Positions 7,694-16,072 of a stretch of 39,139 bases of DNA are shown here, piece by piece. The position numbers and the translations under genes are program-made. The number at the start of each line of letters is the position of its first letter. Within the stretch, counting starts at the first letter, position 1. The notes under the pieces are model-generated. The model did not search any database. It worked only from the letters and a program-made list of their open reading frames with translations, and was not told the origin of the DNA. The stretch is from JAIVHA01 sp965367295 (GTDB lineage: Bacteria; Pseudomonadota; Gammaproteobacteria; DSM-19610). Where the stretch lies: assembly GCA_965367295.1 (NCBI GenBank), contig CBDUHN010000033.1, positions 1-39,139 of the forward strand, written 5' to 3'.

Positions 7694-9346
7694 ATGATGG
7701 CACCCAGCACACTGATCGGCCACCTTACGGACATTCAGGGACAAAGCTTCACCGCCCGCCTGAGCGGCCCCGCTGGCCCCCAGGGGCATACCCTGACCGT
7801 GGACGGGGAACAGGTGCTGATTGGCCAGCTCTCCTCGCATGTGTCCATACGCCAGGGCGACATCCACATCCTGGCCATTGTGACGCGAATGCAGGCGATC
7901 AGCGAACCGGGGGCCTGCGCCGACGACAGCAGTTGCCGTCTGCTGCAGCTGCTGCCGCTGGGTGAGGTGGACACACAGGGCGAATTCCAGCGCGGCGTGC
8001 GCCACTTCCCTTCGGTGGGTGCCGAGGTGCATGCCGTGGGCAGCAGCCAGGTGCGAACGGTATTCGAGAAATACCGCGACCAGCAATTCAGCCTCGGTCA
8101 CCTGCATACCCATCCGGACCTCGATGTCTGCCTGGACCCCACCCGCATGTTCGGGCGCCACTTCGCCATCCTCGGCCAGTCCGGCTCCGGCAAGTCATGG
8201 ACTGTGGCCAGCCTGTTGCAGCGCACCGTAAAGGTGATGCCCAAGGCCCATGTGATCCTGCTGGACCTGCACGGCGAATACTGCTGGCGCGACAACGCCG
8301 GCAAGCTGCAGTCCGCCTTTGATCCGGCCATCATGCATTACGTCGATGCCCGCAAGCTGGAGATTCCCTACTGGCTGATGACCTACGCGGAACTGATCGA
8401 CCTGCTGATTGATCGCGACGATCCCAATGCATCCACCCAGATCGCCCTGCTGCGCGAGACCATTCGCGATCTCAAGAAAAAGGCCAACCCGGAACTGTTC
8501 GCCCAGGGCATGTCCATCGACTCGCCGGTGTATTTCTCGCTGGCGGAGATGTACCAGTATTTCAAGGCCGCCAACTCGCAGAAAAGTGACTTCGGCAAGG
8601 CCAAGGGTCCACTGTATGGGCAGTTCGATGAATTCCTGGTGAAGCTGCAAAGTCGTTTCAACGACAGCCGCTACGACTTCCTGCTGAAACCGAAGATCCG
8701 CACCAGCTCCAACAGCCTGGCCGGTCTGCTGCGGGAGTTCGTCGGCCTCGGCGGTGAAAAACGCCAGATCACCGTCATCGATCTCAGCGCCATCCCCTTT
8801 GACGTGCGACCGACCATCTCCGCCCAGATCGGCCGACTGGCCTTTGAATTCAATTACTGGAATCCACGTTACCAGGAATTCCCCCTGCTGCTGGTCTGCG
8901 AGGAAGCGCATACCTACATCCCCCGCGCCTCCGGTACCCAGTACGAGGGCACCCGCCTGTCCATGGAACGCATCGCCAAGGAAGGTCGCAAATACGGCGT
9001 ATCCCTGGGTGTGGTCAGCCAGCGGCCACATGAGCTGTCGGAAACCGTATTGTCACAATGCGGCACCTTCCTGTGCATGCGCATGACCAATCCCGATGAC
9101 CAGCGCTATATCCGCGACCTGGTGCCGGAAGGGGAACGGGACCTGATCGATATTCTGGCGGCGCTGGGCCGCGGCGAGGTAATGGCCCTGGGCGAGGCCG
9201 TACCACTGGCGACCCGTTTTCAGTTCCGCCGCCCGGAACCGGCGCCGCGCAGCGAGGATGTGGATTTCTACCGGCACTGGCGCAGCGGCCCCGATGACCT
9301 GGATGTGGATGAAATCATCAACCGCTGGCGGTTGCAGCGCAGGTGA
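7694..9346 (+). CDS. HerA-like ATPase (DUF87 superfamily)
   Basis: The 550-residue protein has an N-terminal beta-rich HAS-barrel-like region (about 1-130), then the P-loop GQSGSGKS (161-168), a LLDLHGEY strand (189-196), and Walker B L-L-L-V-C-E-E-A-H (398-405) followed by S-M-E-R-I-A-K-E-G-R-K-Y-G and a S-Q-R-P segment. These are the signature blocks of HerA/FtsK-type hexameric translocases that pump DNA. Archaeal HerA works with the NurA nuclease, and bacterial relatives pair with SIR2 or DUF4297 in phage defence. No nuclease or SIR2 gene is next to it here; the flanks are a MerB-like gene and a DUF2970 gene. Two consecutive ATGs (7694, 7697) could each start. Confidence 0.85.
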   Translation: MMAPSTLIGHLTDIQGQSFTARLSGPAGPQGHTLTVDGEQVLIGQLSSHVSIRQGDIHILAIVTRMQAISEPGACADDSSCRLLQLLPLGEVDTQGEFQRGVRHFPSVGAEVHAVGSSQVRTVFEKYRDQQFSLGHLHTHPDLDVCLDPTRMFGRHFAILGQSGSGKSWTVASLLQRTVKVMPKAHVILLDLHGEYCWRDNAGKLQSAFDPAIMHYVDARKLEIPYWLMTYAELIDLLIDRDDPNASTQIALLRETIRDLKKKANPELFAQGMSIDSPVYFSLAEMYQYFKAANSQKSDFGKAKGPLYGQFDEFLVKLQSRFNDSRYDFLLKPKIRTSSNSLAGLLREFVGLGGEKRQITVIDLSAIPFDVRPTISAQIGRLAFEFNYWNPRYQEFPLLLVCEEAHTYIPRASGTQYEGTRLSMERIAKEGRKYGVSLGVVSQRPHELSETVLSQCGTFLCMRMTNPDDQRYIRDLVPEGERDLIDILAALGRGEVMALGEAVPLATRFQFRRPEPAPRSEDVDFYRHWRSGPDDLDVDEIINRWRLQRR

Positions 9347-9382
9347 ACCGGTGAACTCCATTCCACAGGGATGCCCCGAAAC

Positions 9383-9607
9383 CTACTTTCCCGCCAGCCC
9401 CACCACCAGCTGCACCACGCCCCAGATACTGAGAATGAACAGCACCGTGGCCACCAGTCCCACCACAATGTAGTGACTGAAACGCCCCTTGGTGAAGTCT
9501 TCCTGGTGCTTGCTACTGCTCTGAACCCCGAAAAAACTTGCCAGCACGCTGCCTACTACCTTGCCCAGTGAAGGGGTTTCCTCCCCTCGACCTGCTGAAT
9601 CTGCCAT
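9383..9607 (-). CDS. DUF2970 small membrane protein
   Basis: The 74-residue protein has the layout of the DUF2970 family: a short polar N terminus, the V-L-A-S-F-F-G-V-Q-S-S motif, a charged stretch ending D-F-T-K-G-R, and one C-terminal transmembrane helix (about residues 46-70). The family is widespread in beta- and gammaproteobacteria and has no known function. It is convergent with the HerA-like gene, 36 nt apart. The ATG has GGGAGGCG in front (complement of 9608-9616). Confidence 0.8.
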   Translation of the reverse strand: MADSAGRGEETPSLGKVVGSVLASFFGVQSSSKHQEDFTKGRFSHYIVVGLVATVLFILSIWGVVQLVVGLAGK

Positions 9608-9716
9608 AACGCCTCCCTATGTGATTTTGAGCCATTCTACCCGGCCAGATCAGTAACGGTACACCGCTCGGGACTCACACGCACCCGTCACAGAGATATT
9701 GCCACCGGAATGTACC

Positions 9717-9743
9717 TTAAGTTCTGTAAGCCAACGCCGATAC
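9717..9743 (+). promoter_or_regulatory. candidate sigma-28 (FliA) promoter
   Basis: TTAAGTTC (9717-9724), an 11-nt spacer, then GCCGATAC (9736-9743) match the flagellar sigma-28 consensus TAAAGTTT-N11-GCCGATAA at 6/8 and 7/8 positions with exact spacing. It lies about 135 nt before the HD-GYP response regulator gene and points toward it. Confidence 0.55.
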
Positions 9744-9785
9744 TTGGCCTCGACATGCAATAGAAAAGTCGATGCCTGCTGTCAG

Positions 9786-9851
9786 GCGGGCTGAATTGCA
9801 GTAATTTTTTGCGGCCGCACGGAAGCCCGCAGAAACGGCATTGTGCCGTTT
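9786..9851 (+). promoter_or_regulatory. structured 5' leader before the HD-GYP gene
   Basis: Two stems are visible downstream of the sigma-28-like site. GCGGGCT (9786-9792) pairs with AGCCCGC (9824-9830), enclosing a T-run and the palindrome TGCGGCCGCA. Directly after, AAACGGCA (9833-9840) pairs with TGCCGTTT (9844-9851) around a 3-nt loop, ending 27 nt before the start codon. This may be an attenuator or mRNA-stability element. I tried to fit the GEMM cyclic-di-GMP riboswitch motif and could not. Confidence 0.4.
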
Positions 9852-9878
9852 GTTGTATAAGGCTTAAGGGGGCCCGGA

Positions 9879-10949
9879 ATGTCATCGGTACTGATTCTGG
9901 ATCAGGACGCTCAGCGTGCGTCCCTGTTATCTGATCTTATACACTCCATCGACGAGCACCTGACCATCGAGGTATTCCAGAAAGCCGAAGCCGGCCTTTC
10001 CTGGCTCTACTGGCATGGCGCCGATATGGTGATTGCCGATATCCAGCTGAAGGATATCGACGACCACGTACTGATCCAGCGCGTACGCGACATGCCCTCC
10101 GGTAGCGAACTGCCCCTGCTGATGCTGACCGAACAGGACGATCATCAGGGTCGCCAGCGCATACTCGAGGCGGGCGCCACCGATTTTCTTGCCAAGCCCA
10201 TCGATCGTCACGAATGCCAGGCCCGTTGCCGAAATCTGCTCACCCAGCGCAGCCAGGCCAACATCATCCGCGAACGTGCCCGCTGGCTGGAAAAACGCGT
10301 TGCAGAGGCCACCACCGAAGTCCGCGTGCGGGAACATGAAACCCTGTTGCGACTGGCCAAGGCCGGCGAATACCGCGACGAGGAAACCGGCAACCACATT
10401 ATCCGCATGGCCAAGTTCTCGCGCCTCATCGCCGAGAAAATGGGGCTGGACCGGGAGGAATGCGAATGCATCGAACTGGCCGCCCCCATGCATGATATCG
10501 GCAAAATCGGTATACCCGACCAGATCCTGCTGAAGCCCGGCAAGCTGTCGGTCGATGAAATGAATATAATGAAGGGGCATACCCGCATCGGCTACGAGAT
10601 CCTCAAGGACAGCCCTTCCCAGTATCTGCAGATGGGTGCCGTGATCGCCCTCAACCACCATGAGAAATTCAACGGCACCGGTTATCCCCATGGCCTGGCC
10701 GGCGAGGAAATCCCACTGCATGCCCGTATCGTCGCCATCGCCGATGCCTACGATGCCCTGACTTCAGAGCGCCCGTACAAATCGGTATGGAGTGTGGAAC
10801 AGGCGGTGCATTACCTGAACGCCCAGAAAGGCATGCACTTCGACCCCCAGTGCCTGGAGGCCTTCAATTCCCAGCTCGACCGGGTGCTCAGGATCCAGCA
10901 CATGCTGGAGGACAAGCCTAACCTGCACAAGCACCATTACCAGGGCTGA
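9879..10949 (+). CDS. response regulator with HD-GYP phosphodiesterase domain (RpfG-like)
   Basis: The 356-residue protein joins an N-terminal receiver domain (1-120, phosphoacceptor Asp54 in I-A-D-I-Q, Thr84, Lys106 in A-K-P-I-D) to a coiled linker and an HD-GYP domain (about 150-345). The HD-GYP metal and signature residues are complete: H205-D206 in H-D-I-G-K-I-G, H234, H260-H261, G-T-G-Y-P (GYP 268-270), and A-D-A-Y-D-A-L-T-S-x-R-P-Y. Such proteins hydrolyse cyclic-di-GMP to GMP or pGpG under control of phosphorylation. No histidine kinase is adjacent, so its partner is elsewhere. The upstream sigma-28-like promoter suggests expression with late flagellar genes. Confidence 0.92.
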   Translation: MSSVLILDQDAQRASLLSDLIHSIDEHLTIEVFQKAEAGLSWLYWHGADMVIADIQLKDIDDHVLIQRVRDMPSGSELPLLMLTEQDDHQGRQRILEAGATDFLAKPIDRHECQARCRNLLTQRSQANIIRERARWLEKRVAEATTEVRVREHETLLRLAKAGEYRDEETGNHIIRMAKFSRLIAEKMGLDREECECIELAAPMHDIGKIGIPDQILLKPGKLSVDEMNIMKGHTRIGYEILKDSPSQYLQMGAVIALNHHEKFNGTGYPHGLAGEEIPLHARIVAIADAYDALTSERPYKSVWSVEQAVHYLNAQKGMHFDPQCLEAFNSQLDRVLRIQHMLEDKPNLHKHHYQG

Positions 10950-11024
10950 ACGGCTCCCTGCTGTTCATTGACTCCCCATTAGAACCCGGTACATAGGGAG
11001 CGCAATTTCGCTACACTAGGTGCC

Positions 11025-12134
11025 ATGAGCGCATTCCAGAACACCCGTGACTTCCACCATGACCAGGCCGGCGGCCTGGGTATCCTGATCACCAACCTCG
11101 GCACGCCCGACGCCCCTACACCGGCTGCCCTGCGCCGTTATCTCGCGGAATTCCTCTGGGACCCGCGGGTGGTGGAGATGCCCCGTCCCCTCTGGTGGCT
11201 CATCCTGCATGGCGTCATTCTGCGCATTCGACCCAGCCGGGCCGCGCGCGCCTACCAGACGGTATGGAGCGAAGCCGGCTCCCCACTGCTGCAGATCTCC
11301 CGGCAACAGGAAGCCGCCCTGCGCGCCCAGTTGCAACATGCGATACCCGGCACGGTGCATGTGGCGCTGGGCATGCGCTATGGCACCCCTTCCATCGAAA
11401 GCGCTCTGGAGGAGCTGCGCGCGGCCGGTGCCCGACGTATTCTGGTGCTGCCCCTGTATCCCCAGTATTCCGCCACCACCAGCGCCTCCACCCTCGATGC
11501 GGTAAGCGCTGTGCTGCAGCGCTGGCGCTGGGTGCCGGACCTGCGCTTCGTGTCCCACTATCACGACGATCCCGCTTACATCGCCGCGCTGGCCAATAGC
11601 ATTCGCGAACATCGAACCCGACATGGCAGTGCCGATCGCCTGCTGTTTTCCTTTCACGGCATTCCCAAACGTTACCTGCTGAACGGCGACCCTTATCATT
11701 GCGAATGTCACAAAACCGCGCGCCTGGTGGCCGAGGCGCTGGAGCTCGGCGCCGAAGATCATCAGGTGGTGTTCCAGTCCCGCTTTGGCCGCGAGGAATG
11801 GCTCCAGCCATACTGCGACAAGACCCTGATGGCACTCCCCAAACAGGGCGTCAAATCGGTACAGGTGGTCTGTCCCGGCTTTTCCGCCGACTGCCTTGAA
11901 ACCCTGGAGGAAATAGCCGAACAGAACCGCGAGCTGTTTCTCAAGGCCGGTGGCGAACGCTTTGAATACATCCCCGCCCTCAATAGCCGCGAGGATCACA
12001 TCACCGCCCTCACCCGCCTGATCCAGCGCCACGCCCAGGGCTGGCCCGAGGTTGATCCCGACTGGGACGCGGCCGAAGACGCACGCCAGCGCCAGGAAAC
12101 CCAGGCCCGGGCCCGGGCCCTCGGTGCAAACTAG
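11025..12134 (+). CDS. hemH: ferrochelatase (protoporphyrin ferro-lyase)
   Basis: The 369-residue protein inserts Fe2+ into protoporphyrin IX in the last step of haem synthesis. Family blocks are G-I-L-I-T-N-L-G-T-P-D-A-P-T at the N terminus, L-P-L-Y-P-Q-Y-S-A-T-T-S-A-S-T, the catalytic-histidine segment S-F-H-G-I-P-K-R-Y, the G-D-P-Y-H-C-E-C-H-K-T block, S-R-F-G-R-E-E-W-L-x-P-Y, and V-x-C-P-G-F-S-A-D-C-L-E-T-L-E-E-I. It is soluble and acts at the inner membrane face. The stop codon is 4 nt before the start of the DUF523-DUF1722 gene, so the two are co-transcribed. Confidence 0.96.
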   Translation: MSAFQNTRDFHHDQAGGLGILITNLGTPDAPTPAALRRYLAEFLWDPRVVEMPRPLWWLILHGVILRIRPSRAARAYQTVWSEAGSPLLQISRQQEAALRAQLQHAIPGTVHVALGMRYGTPSIESALEELRAAGARRILVLPLYPQYSATTSASTLDAVSAVLQRWRWVPDLRFVSHYHDDPAYIAALANSIREHRTRHGSADRLLFSFHGIPKRYLLNGDPYHCECHKTARLVAEALELGAEDHQVVFQSRFGREEWLQPYCDKTLMALPKQGVKSVQVVCPGFSADCLETLEEIAEQNRELFLKAGGERFEYIPALNSREDHITALTRLIQRHAQGWPEVDPDWDAAEDARQRQETQARARALGAN

Positions 12135-12138
12135 TGCC

Positions 12139-13092
12139 ATGACGTCGCGGACGCCACGGCCCCGCATCGGTGTCAGCAGCTGCCTGATCGGTGAACCGGT
12201 TCGATTCGACGGCAATCACAAGCTGGACCGTTTCATCCGCGACGAACTGGCAGAGGTATTTGAGCTGGTGCCCACCTGCCCCGAGGTGGCCATTGGTCTC
12301 GGTACCCCGCGCCCGCCGATCCGGCTGGTACAGACCGAGGACGGGATACGGGCGCAGGGCGTCCGGGATGCTGCATTGGACGTGACCAACCCGCTCAGTG
12401 ACTACGGCCGGCGGCGCGCCCGCGAACTGGGCGACCTGGTCGGGTATGTCTTCAAGGCCCGCTCGCCGAGTTGCGGGCTGTTCGGTACCCCCGTCTACTC
12501 CACCGGCCGCAAACCCCTCAAACGCAGCGGCCTGTATGCCAACGCCATCCAGTCCGCCCTGCCGCTGCTGCCGGTCGAGGAAGAAGGTCGCCTGCGGGAT
12601 ACCGGCCTGCGCGACAATTTCCTGGAACGGGTATTCGCCTACCAGCGCTGGCGGGAACACATGGCCGATGGTGTCACCCTGTCGAAGCTGGTGACGTTTC
12701 ACAGCCAACACAAGCTCAGTCTCATGGCCCATGGCCCGGTGCATGTGACCGAGTTGGGCCGCCTGGTGGCCCAGACCGAAGATCTGCGTCCGAAGCAACT
12801 GGGCGAACGCTACCTGAGCCGCTTTCTGCATGCCCTGCATTTCCAGGCCACCGCCAAGCGGCACACCAATGTATTGCACCATGTCATGGGCTATCTGAAA
12901 AAATCCATTTCGCCCCTGGATAAACAGGAGTTACTCGACTGTATCGAACAGTACCGCATTGGCCAGCTACCCCGCATCGCCCCCCTGACCCTCCTGCGCC
13001 ATCACTTTCGGCATCATCCAAATCCCTATATCGCACAGCAGCATTACCTGTACCCGGCACCGGAGGAGGCACGGCTGCGCAGCCCCCTGTAG
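12139..13092 (+). CDS. DUF523-DUF1722 protein (YbgA-like, with TudS-type domain)
   Basis: The 317-residue protein fuses an N-terminal DUF523 domain (1-150) to a C-terminal DUF1722 domain (about 180-310). The DUF523 part has three conserved cysteines, Cys15 in V-S-S-C-L-I-G, Cys47 in P-T-C-P-E-V and Cys112 in S-P-S-C-G-L. This matches the cluster-binding cysteines of the TudS thiouracil desulfidase family, which carries a [4Fe-4S]/[4Fe-5S] cluster. DUF1722 carries R-Y-L-S-R-F-x-x-A-L and T-N-V-L-H-H-V-M-G-Y blocks; its role is unknown. The fusion often sits near photolyase or haem genes; here it directly follows hemH. The ATG at 12139 comes right after the hemH stop. Confidence 0.85.
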   Translation: MTSRTPRPRIGVSSCLIGEPVRFDGNHKLDRFIRDELAEVFELVPTCPEVAIGLGTPRPPIRLVQTEDGIRAQGVRDAALDVTNPLSDYGRRRARELGDLVGYVFKARSPSCGLFGTPVYSTGRKPLKRSGLYANAIQSALPLLPVEEEGRLRDTGLRDNFLERVFAYQRWREHMADGVTLSKLVTFHSQHKLSLMAHGPVHVTELGRLVAQTEDLRPKQLGERYLSRFLHALHFQATAKRHTNVLHHVMGYLKKSISPLDKQELLDCIEQYRIGQLPRIAPLTLLRHHFRHHPNPYIAQQHYLYPAPEEARLRSPL

Positions 13093-13141
13093 AGCCGCCC
13101 GCTACCGGTCCAAAACCAGCCATACCCATTGCCGGCGATTT

Positions 13142-13156
13142 TCACTAGGATAGTGA
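13142..13156. promoter_or_regulatory. inverted repeat upstream of the N-ATPase operon
   Basis: TCACTA-GGA-TAGTGA is a perfect 6-bp inverted repeat with a 3-nt centre, 67 nt before atpD, in the only sizeable gap before the operon. It could be a regulator half-site pair or a small hairpin; no regulator is identifiable. Confidence 0.3.
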
Positions 13157-13223
13157 TCCAAAGCAGTTCTTCGCAGGCCCACAAAACGCTACAGTATTCC
13201 GTACCACCTGACGGAGACAATGT

Positions 13224-14618
13224 ATGGCGCAAGAAGACGCAATACCTGAACCGACGGCCATCGGCACTATCACCGAAGTGCATGGTCCGGTGGTGGTGGC
13301 CCGTTGCACCCCCCTGCCGCCATTGCGTCAGGCACTGCGTGCGCAGGTGAACGGAGAGACCTTCCGTTTCGAGGTGCACCAGCACCTCGATCAGCATCGG
13401 GTGCGCGCCATCACCCTGCATCGCAGTACCGGCCTGCGCCGCGGCCTGCCGATCTATGACGAGGGTGCACCGCTGCATGTGCCGGTCTCGGATGACTGCC
13501 TGGGACGCATGCTCAATGTCTTTGGCGAACCCATCGACGATGCGCCGGTCTGCCCCGCCAGTCATTGCGCCAATATCCATCGTCCCCCTACCCCCCTGCA
13601 CGAGGCGCGCGCCGGCAACGAGATTCTCGCCACCGGCATCAAGGTCATCGACCTGTTGTGTCCTTTTGTGCGGGGCGGAAAAACCGGTCTGTTCGGCGGT
13701 GCCGGACTGGGCAAGACCGTGCTCATCATGGAATTCATGCAGGCGATCACCGCCCTGCACAGCGGGGTCTCCGTGTTCGCCGGGGTGGGCGAACGCATCC
13801 GCGAAGGCCATGAGCTCTGGCATGAAATGCGCAAGGCCGGGGTCATGCCGCAGTCGGTGCTGGTATTCGGCGAGATGGATGAATCACCGGGTATCCGCTT
13901 TCGCACCGGCCTGACGGCACTCACCTACGCAGAATACCTGCGCGACAGTATGGGCAAGGAAGTGTTGTTCGTAATCGACAATGTGTTCCGCTTCGTGCAG
14001 GCCGGAAGTGAAATCTCCAGCCTGCTCGGCCGCATGCCGGCGACCGTGGGCTACCAGCCCACCCTGGGTACCGAAGTCGCCGAGATCGAGGACCGCATCG
14101 CCTCCACGGAACGAGGCGCCATTACCTCGGTGCAAGCCGTCTATGTACCAGCCGACGATCTCACCGACCCCGCCGTCAGCACCATTCTCGGTCACCTCGA
14201 TACCAGTGTGATCCTGTCGCGCAACCAGGCCGGCCATGGCATCTACCCGGCCGTGGACCCCCTGCTGTCCAGCAGCAAGCTGATGGACCGTCACAGCCTG
14301 GGCGACCGCCATTACCAGGTCGCCAGTGCGGTACGCGAACACCTGGCACGCTACCATGAACTGGAAGACATCATCGCCATGCTGGGCATCGAGGAACTGT
14401 CGGAACAGGATCGCCAGGTGGTACTGCGTGCCCGCCGGCTGCAGCGTTACCTCACCCAGCCCTTCCATGTCACGGCCGACCACAGTGGAATCGCCGGTGT
14501 GTCCGTGCCACTGGAACAGACCCTGACCGACTGTGAAGCATTCCTGCGCGGCGACTACGACCAGCTTCCGGAAGAACGTTGTTACATGCAGGGCAGCATG
14601 GCCGGGGTTCAGCCATGA
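13224..14618 (+). CDS. atpD: N-type F1F0-ATPase beta subunit
   Basis: The 464-residue catalytic subunit carries P-loop GGAGLGKT (158-165), G-E-R-I-R-E-G (catalytic Glu region, 189-195), Walker B V-L-F-V-I-D-N-V-F-R and the S-L-L-G-R-M-P-A-T-V-G-Y-Q-P-T-L block, plus the E-E-L-S-E-Q-D version of the DELSEED lever near the C terminus. It leads an operon in beta-first order, which separates the laterally transferred N-ATPase family from housekeeping atpIBEFHAGDC operons. An ATGA overlap couples it to atpC. A housekeeping ATP synthase is expected elsewhere in the genome. Confidence 0.93.
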   Translation: MAQEDAIPEPTAIGTITEVHGPVVVARCTPLPPLRQALRAQVNGETFRFEVHQHLDQHRVRAITLHRSTGLRRGLPIYDEGAPLHVPVSDDCLGRMLNVFGEPIDDAPVCPASHCANIHRPPTPLHEARAGNEILATGIKVIDLLCPFVRGGKTGLFGGAGLGKTVLIMEFMQAITALHSGVSVFAGVGERIREGHELWHEMRKAGVMPQSVLVFGEMDESPGIRFRTGLTALTYAEYLRDSMGKEVLFVIDNVFRFVQAGSEISSLLGRMPATVGYQPTLGTEVAEIEDRIASTERGAITSVQAVYVPADDLTDPAVSTILGHLDTSVILSRNQAGHGIYPAVDPLLSSSKLMDRHSLGDRHYQVASAVREHLARYHELEDIIAMLGIEELSEQDRQVVLRARRLQRYLTQPFHVTADHSGIAGVSVPLEQTLTDCEAFLRGDYDQLPEERCYMQGSMAGVQP

Positions 14619-15031
14619 AGAACGGTATGCGTTTTCATCTGCGCAGCGCCACCGAGCAGCAAACCATCGACCACCTGCGCTCCTTCGTCGGCGAGGATGA
14701 CAGTGGCCGCTTCGGCATCCTTGCGGGTCACGAACGCTTCATGACCACCCTGGTGTTCGGCCTGTGCCGGTTTCAAGTGACTGGACAACCCTGGCAGTAC
14801 CTCGCCGTGCCCGGAGGCGCACTGTATATCCAGGACGACGAACTTTTCCTCACCACCCGCCGCTTCCTTATCGACGACGACTATCAGGCTATCAGCGAAA
14901 AGCTGGAACAACAGCTGTTCCAGGAAGAGGAACATCTGCGCGGGCTGAAAGATAACCTGCGGCATATGGAAGAACACATGTTCCGGCGGTTATGGCAACT
15001 ACGACGCCAGGAGGGCTTCGGCAATGGGTGA
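14615..15031 (+). CDS. atpC: N-type ATPase epsilon subunit
   Basis: The 138-residue product has the epsilon beta-sandwich pattern (F-G-I-L-A-G-H-E-R-F, matching the usual G-I-L-P-x-H opening) followed by a C-terminal helical part rich in Glu and Arg. The epsilon subunit joins the rotor stalk to the c ring and can inhibit ATP hydrolysis. Its ATG overlaps the atpD stop as ATGA, and it overlaps atpQ by 8 nt, so translation is coupled. The identification rests partly on operon position because epsilon sequences are weakly conserved. Confidence 0.85.
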   Translation: MKNGMRFHLRSATEQQTIDHLRSFVGEDDSGRFGILAGHERFMTTLVFGLCRFQVTGQPWQYLAVPGGALYIQDDELFLTTRRFLIDDDYQAISEKLEQQLFQEEEHLRGLKDNLRHMEEHMFRRLWQLRRQEGFGNG

Positions 15032-15296
15032 CCGGGAACGGTTGCGCAAGCAGGTGGAACACCAGGCCGAGCGCATGCGTCAGGCGGAAAAGGACAAACC
15101 CGGCCTGCTGGCACAGACACGCCTGCTCGGCACCCTGGGGCTGGTCCTGGTGCTGCCGGTGCTGGGCGGCGCCTATCTCGGTCACTGGCTCGACAGCCAT
15201 GTCGGTGCACAAACCACGTACTGGACCCCGACACTGCTGTTCCTGGGCCTGTTGTTCGGTATCTTCAATGCCTACTGGCTGATTCGCGAGGACTGA
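15024..15296 (+). CDS. atpQ: N-ATPase accessory membrane subunit AtpQ
   Basis: The 90-residue protein has a basic, hydrophilic N terminus (about 1-30) and two transmembrane helices (about 35-53 and 65-85) with a G-A-Y-L-G-H-W-L-D turn. This is the AtpI/AtpZ-like pattern of AtpQ, encoded after epsilon in N-ATPase operons and thought to help assemble the c ring. In the standard order atpDCQRBEFAG an atpR gene should follow, but here only 2 nt separate this stop from atpB. AtpR is therefore absent from its usual place. Confidence 0.8.
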   Translation: MGDRERLRKQVEHQAERMRQAEKDKPGLLAQTRLLGTLGLVLVLPVLGGAYLGHWLDSHVGAQTTYWTPTLLFLGLLFGIFNAYWLIRED

Positions 15297-15298
15297 AC

Positions 15299-15982
15299 AT
15301 GGACATCGACATCCTCAGCCAGACACCGTTGTTCAGCATCGGTCCACTCCAGATCACCGCCACGGTGATCACCACCTGGGGCATCATGTTGCTGCTCGGC
15401 ATGGCCTCCTGGTTGCTCACCCGCCGCTTTGGTGACGACCCGGACCAGTTGCAGACGGCTATCGAGGGCATCATGGAAGTCATTGCGGACAGCATCGAGA
15501 ACCTGCTGCCGCAATTGCATCGCCAGGTATTGCCGCTGGTCGCCACCCTGTGGATCTTCCTGGTGCTCGCCAACCTCACCGGTGTGGTGCCCAGCCTGCA
15601 TTCGCCGACCCGCGACCTGTCCGCTACCGCTGCCTTCGCGGTGCTGGTATTCCTGTCGGTGCACTGGTTCGGCATTCGCAGCCAGGGACTCGGCAACTAC
15701 CTGCGCCACTACCTGCACCCCACCCCGTTCCTGTTGCCGTTTCACCTGGTCAGTGAACTGACGCGCACCCTGGCCCTGGCGATCCGCCTGTTCGGCAACA
15801 TGATGAGCCTGGAGCTCACCGCCCTGCTGATCCTGATGGTGGCCGGTTTCCTGGCCCCGGTACCCATTCTCATGCTGCACATTGTCGAGGCCCTGGTGCA
15901 GGCCTACATCTTCGGCATGCTGGCACTGATCTACATCGCCGGTGGCATCTCGGCACAGGCCGGTACCCGGCAAGATGCGTAA
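15299..15982 (+). CDS. atpB: N-type ATPase subunit a
   Basis: The 227-residue membrane stator subunit has about five hydrophobic segments and the invariant arginine in A-L-A-I-R-L-F-G-N-M, which faces the c-ring carboxylate and is essential for ion transfer. H-I-V-E-A-L-V-Q-A-Y-I-F-G-M-L forms the following conserved helix. The start follows AtpQ by 2 nt, indicating strong coupling. A 90-nt gap with a good AAGGAG site separates it from atpE, the only real gap in the operon. That fits the need for extra c-subunit translation. Confidence 0.93.
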   Translation: MDIDILSQTPLFSIGPLQITATVITTWGIMLLLGMASWLLTRRFGDDPDQLQTAIEGIMEVIADSIENLLPQLHRQVLPLVATLWIFLVLANLTGVVPSLHSPTRDLSATAAFAVLVFLSVHWFGIRSQGLGNYLRHYLHPTPFLLPFHLVSELTRTLALAIRLFGNMMSLELTALLILMVAGFLAPVPILMLHIVEALVQAYIFGMLALIYIAGGISAQAGTRQDA

Positions 15983-16072
15983 CCGCCACTGCCTCTGCCG
16001 GTCGGACAGGGTATTGATACCGCAGGGTATCCCTGCACCATCAAACAACACATCACCCACAAGGAGCGCTTC

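Noticed and set aside
9750..9860. cyclic-di-GMP (GEMM) riboswitch upstream of the HD-GYP gene
   Set aside because: The conserved GEMM core and tetraloop receptor sequences are not present; only generic stems are seen.
11016..12215. 399-codon open frame on the - strand
   Set aside because: Antisense shadow of hemH and the next gene; no family features.
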